Shown here: positions 61,895 to 64,000 of the stretch, one piece after another
How the letters are laid out: the number at the start of each line of letters is the position of its first letter
Position numbering within the stretch: position 1 is the first letter of the stretch
Assembly: GCA_040779335.1 (NCBI GenBank)
Contig: JBFONV010000001.1
Span: 744,001 to 808,000, forward strand
From: JBFONV01 sp040779335
Lineage (GTDB): Bacteria > Pseudomonadota > Gammaproteobacteria > Enterobacterales > Alteromonadaceae
Reading direction: 5' to 3'
DNA: 64,000 nucleotides
The notes under the pieces: model-generated
The model's input: only the letters and a program-made list of their open reading frames with translations
Told to the model about the DNA's origin: nothing
The model's database searches: none
Position numbers and translations under genes: made by a program

Positions 61895-62775
61895 TAATAA
61901 AGTTTATTGCCCCAGCTGAGTTTATTTCTTAATACGTTAAAGTAACTATGATCAAGTGGATGAATTAACCTAATCGTGTATTCGCTTTTGCGGATAATAA
62001 CTTCATCACCAGGCATTACCGCCAAAATAACATGACCATCACAACTCACTTGTAAGTTTTCGTAATTTTCGTTGGCAAGGATGAGTTTTATTTCACTGTC
62101 GCCATCGACCACAATTGGCCTACTGGTAAGTGTGTGCGGAAACATAGGAACGAGTGACAAGGCGTTCAAATTAGGTGTTAATATTGGTCCGCCAGCTGAC
62201 ATTGAATAGGCTGTTGAACCTGTAGGAGTAGATATAATTAGGCCATCTGAGCGTTGGCTAAACATGAAACTGTCGTCGATATAGACTTCAAATTCTATCA
62301 TGCTTGCAACCTTACCGGCATGAAGCACAGCCTCGTTAACTGCACTGTTGGAGCTTTTTAGTTTACCATGTCTATATACTTCTGCTTCAATGATAAAGCG
62401 CTGTTCACTGCGTGATTCTCCTTTTAAAATAGCTTCTAGAGGAGGAATTAAACTGTCTGGTGATAAATCGGTAAGAAACCCTAGATTACCTCGGTTTACA
62501 CCAATAACGCCAATGTCGTAACAGGCAAGCACTCTTGCTGCACCTAACATATAGCCGTCGCCGCCAACAACAATAGCTAAATCGGCTAATTCGCCAATTT
62601 CAGTTAAAGAATGAATTTTCATACCTTTAACATCAACGGATTGTGCAACGGAGTTTTCGATTAATACTTGATAGCCATTTGATAATAGAAACTCATAGAG
62701 CGCTTCTATGGTGGTTGAAGCCCCATCATGATGAGGCTTTCCTATTAATCCAATTGTTTCGTATATTTTAACCAT
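61894..62775 (-). CDS. nadK: NAD kinase
   Basis: This 293-residue enzyme phosphorylates NAD to NADP. LAIVVGGDGYMLGAARVLACYDIGVIGVNRGNLGFLTDL carries the GGDG motif (near 74) and the NE/D motif, and DGLIISTPTGSTAYSMSAGGPILTPNLNALSLVPMFPHTLTSRPIVV is the second conserved block. ATG 62775 fits the family. It ends with an overlap with the solute-binding protein gene. nadK next to recN and grpE is a common gammaproteobacterial arrangement. Confidence 0.97.
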   Translation of the reverse strand: MVKIYETIGLIGKPHHDGASTTIEALYEFLLSNGYQVLIENSVAQSVDVKGMKIHSLTEIGELADLAIVVGGDGYMLGAARVLACYDIGVIGVNRGNLGFLTDLSPDSLIPPLEAILKGESRSEQRFIIEAEVYRHGKLKSSNSAVNEAVLHAGKVASMIEFEVYIDDSFMFSQRSDGLIISTPTGSTAYSMSAGGPILTPNLNALSLVPMFPHTLTSRPIVVDGDSEIKLILANENYENLQVSCDGHVILAVMPGDEVIIRKSEYTIRLIHPLDHSYFNVLRNKLSWGNKLY

Positions 62776-62878
62776 AGCAACAGCAAAGAGTCGTGTAAAA
62801 ACCAGTATTTACACTCAGTTTCGCTGGTATTGGCCACGTTGTAAAGTTCACTTTTTATTAATTCATTTGCAATTGAAG

Positions 62879-62907
62879 CTTGAATCATAAAAACAAAACC
62901 CCATAAT
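62879..62907 (+). promoter_or_regulatory. sigma-32 heat-shock promoter of grpE
   Basis: CTTGAA (62879-62884), 14 bases, then CCCCATAAT (62899-62907) matches the sigma-32 consensus CTTGAA-N14-CCCCATnT. Start codon of grpE follows at 62940. Confidence 0.9.
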
Positions 62908-62939
62908 TAGCACAATTATGTTTTATCGTGGAGTTTTTC

Positions 62940-63578
62940 ATGACTAATAAGTCAACAGAAAATAATAATGGTGCTGAGCTATCTGCTGAAGAGTTAGCAG
63001 CACAAGAGATCATTCAACAAGCAGAAGAGCAAGTTGAAACCCAATTTGATGCTGCGGCTGAAAACATTAGTGTTGAGCAAGAAAAAATCAATGAACTTGA
63101 GCTAGCACTTGCTGCTGCAAAAGCAACAGTTGCGGATCAAAAAGATTCAGTGATCCGCGCTAAAGCCGAAGTCGATAACGTTCGTCGTCGTGCCGCGCAA
63201 GATGTTGAAAAAGCGCGTAAATTCGCGTTGGAGAAATTTGCTGCTGAAATGTTAACGACAGTAGACAATTTAGAACGTGCATTGCAAAACATCGATAAAG
63301 ACGATGAAAATAACAAAGCCATTATTGAAGGTCTAGAATTAACTTATCAAGGTTTGTTGGCATCATTAGAAAAATTTGCCATTAAAGCGATAGATCCTCA
63401 AGATCAGCCATTTAATCCAGAATTACATCAAGCAATGTCTATGCAAGAAGTAGAAGGTGTTGCGCCTAATACTGTCATTGCAGTGATGCAAAAAGGTTAT
63501 GAGTTAAATGGTCGTTTAATACGTCCAGCTATGGTGATGGTGTCTAAATCGGCTCCGAGTGTTGATACCTCGGCCTAA
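62940..63578 (+). CDS. grpE: GrpE, nucleotide exchange factor of DnaK
   Basis: This 212-residue co-chaperone has an acidic, disordered N-terminal part (1-50), a long coiled coil (about 50-105) and the C-terminal beta domain with HQAMSMQEVEGVAPNTVIAVMQKGYELNGRLIRPAMVMVSK. It speeds ADP release from DnaK. ATG 62940 is chosen over GTG 62928, because GGAG (62930-62933) lies six bases before it. A sigma-32 promoter precedes it and a strong terminator follows. Confidence 0.97.
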   Translation: MTNKSTENNNGAELSAEELAAQEIIQQAEEQVETQFDAAAENISVEQEKINELELALAAAKATVADQKDSVIRAKAEVDNVRRRAAQDVEKARKFALEKFAAEMLTTVDNLERALQNIDKDDENNKAIIEGLELTYQGLLASLEKFAIKAIDPQDQPFNPELHQAMSMQEVEGVAPNTVIAVMQKGYELNGRLIRPAMVMVSKSAPSVDTSA

Positions 63579-63611
63579 ACTTTTTAACACTTTTACTTGA
63601 ATAATAGCAGT

Positions 63612-63639
63612 AAACGCCAGACTAAAATCTGGCGTTTTT
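63612..63639 (+). terminator. intrinsic terminator of grpE
   Basis: AAACGCCAGA pairs with TCTGGCGTTT around CTAAAA, with TTTTTG after it. It separates grpE from dnaK, so dnaK has its own promoter. Confidence 0.9.
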
Positions 63640-63768
63640 GCGTGTTATCCCCCCAAAGATTACATTTCTTTTTATAGTACAGCGGTTGAAATGAACACCT
63701 CTGTGAAAATATCACTTATAAAAAGCATGGTTTTTCATAAAGATTTCATATTTTTTTATCTTTTCCTA

Positions 63769-63792
63769 TTGAAAAGCTTTTTCCCGCCCCCA
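63769..63792 (+). promoter_or_regulatory. sigma-32 promoter of dnaK
   Basis: TTGAAA (63769-63774), 13 bases and CCCCA (63788-63792) fit a sigma-32 promoter. It lies 55 bases before the dnaK ATG. Confidence 0.75.
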
Positions 63793-63846
63793 CTAATTGT
63801 TCATCGACAGATTTAATCTTTATTTTAGTATTCGGAGATCCTCAAG

Positions 63847-64000
63847 ATGGGCAAAATAATTGGTATTGACCTAGGGACCACAAATTCATGCGTTGCGGTC
63901 TTAGACGGTGATAAAGTTCGTGTTATAGAAAATGCAGAAGGGGATCGTACAACTCCTTCAATTATTGCATATACGGAAGAAGGTGAAACGTTAGTTGGTC
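63847..64000 (+). CDS. dnaK: DnaK chaperone, N-terminal start (runs off the window)
   Basis: Only the first 51 codons are present: MGKIIGIDLGTTNSCVAV, then DGDKVRVIENAEGDRTTPSIIAYTEEGETLVG. GIDLGTTNS is the phosphate-1 loop of the Hsp70 ATPase domain. GGAG precedes ATG 63847. The rest of the gene lies beyond position 64000. It has its own sigma-32 type promoter after the grpE terminator. Confidence 0.97.
   Translation, partial: MGKIIGIDLGTTNSCVAVLDGDKVRVIENAEGDRTTPSIIAYTEEGETLVG

Overview
The window is chromosomal DNA of a marine gammaproteobacterium, most likely Alteromonadales and probably a Colwelliaceae relative such as Thalassotalea or Colwellia. This rests on AT-rich sequence, housekeeping neighbourhoods typical of the group (smpB-ssrA / ratA-ratB / bamE / recN / nadK / grpE-dnaK; proB-proA), many secreted proteases, several orphan periplasmic solute-binding proteins, and a GlyGly-CTERM protein. 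The genus is inferred; no rRNA is present. I see no prophage, insertion sequence, CRISPR array or tRNA gene. The only structural RNA found is tmRNA.

Layout. 0-7 kb: DUF808 membrane protein, DUF885 lipoprotein, alpha/beta hydrolase, then an M35 (aspzincin) protease followed by a secreted protein that resembles only the protease's N-terminal domain. 7-18 kb: small metabolic and signalling genes (thioesterase, GST, HDOD, YajD, GGDEF cyclase, YgjP), an orphan MlaC-like protein and a TetR regulator that share a candidate operator, and two gene remnants: a frameshifted outer-membrane-protein tail and a peptide deformylase with a large internal deletion. 18-23 kb: an acyltransferase with a possible C-terminal winged helix, a four-gene operon (two DUF1538 membrane proteins, a P-II-like protein, a CBS protein) and a second acyltransferase. 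23-39 kb: ribosome hibernation and rescue (hpf, arfB), HxlR-nudC, an exported M18 aminopeptidase, trhO, selO, a cyclophilin with a GlyGly-CTERM tail, signal peptidase I, a SPOUT methyltransferase, a cold-shock protein, zapE, a YggN-like protein, a DTW-domain enzyme and a GNAT.

39-52 kb is the most distinctive part: three different S8 (subtilisin-type) proteases in a row, one ending in a tandem DVLIWRNS-type repeat. They are followed by a 1054-residue periplasmic propeller sensor ending in a degenerate GGDEF domain and, convergent to it, a 1000-residue hybrid histidine kinase with receiver and AraC-type output. Together the last two hold the parts of a classical hybrid two-component system, split over two proteins. 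I infer, but cannot show, that this sensing pair and the proteases form a protein- or peptide-scavenging system.

52-64 kb is conserved: proB-proA, a MarR regulator, ssrA and smpB, ratA-ratB, bamE, recN with two LexA boxes, an orphan solute-binding protein coupled to nadK, and grpE and the start of dnaK, each behind a good sigma-32 type promoter. dnaK runs off the right edge.
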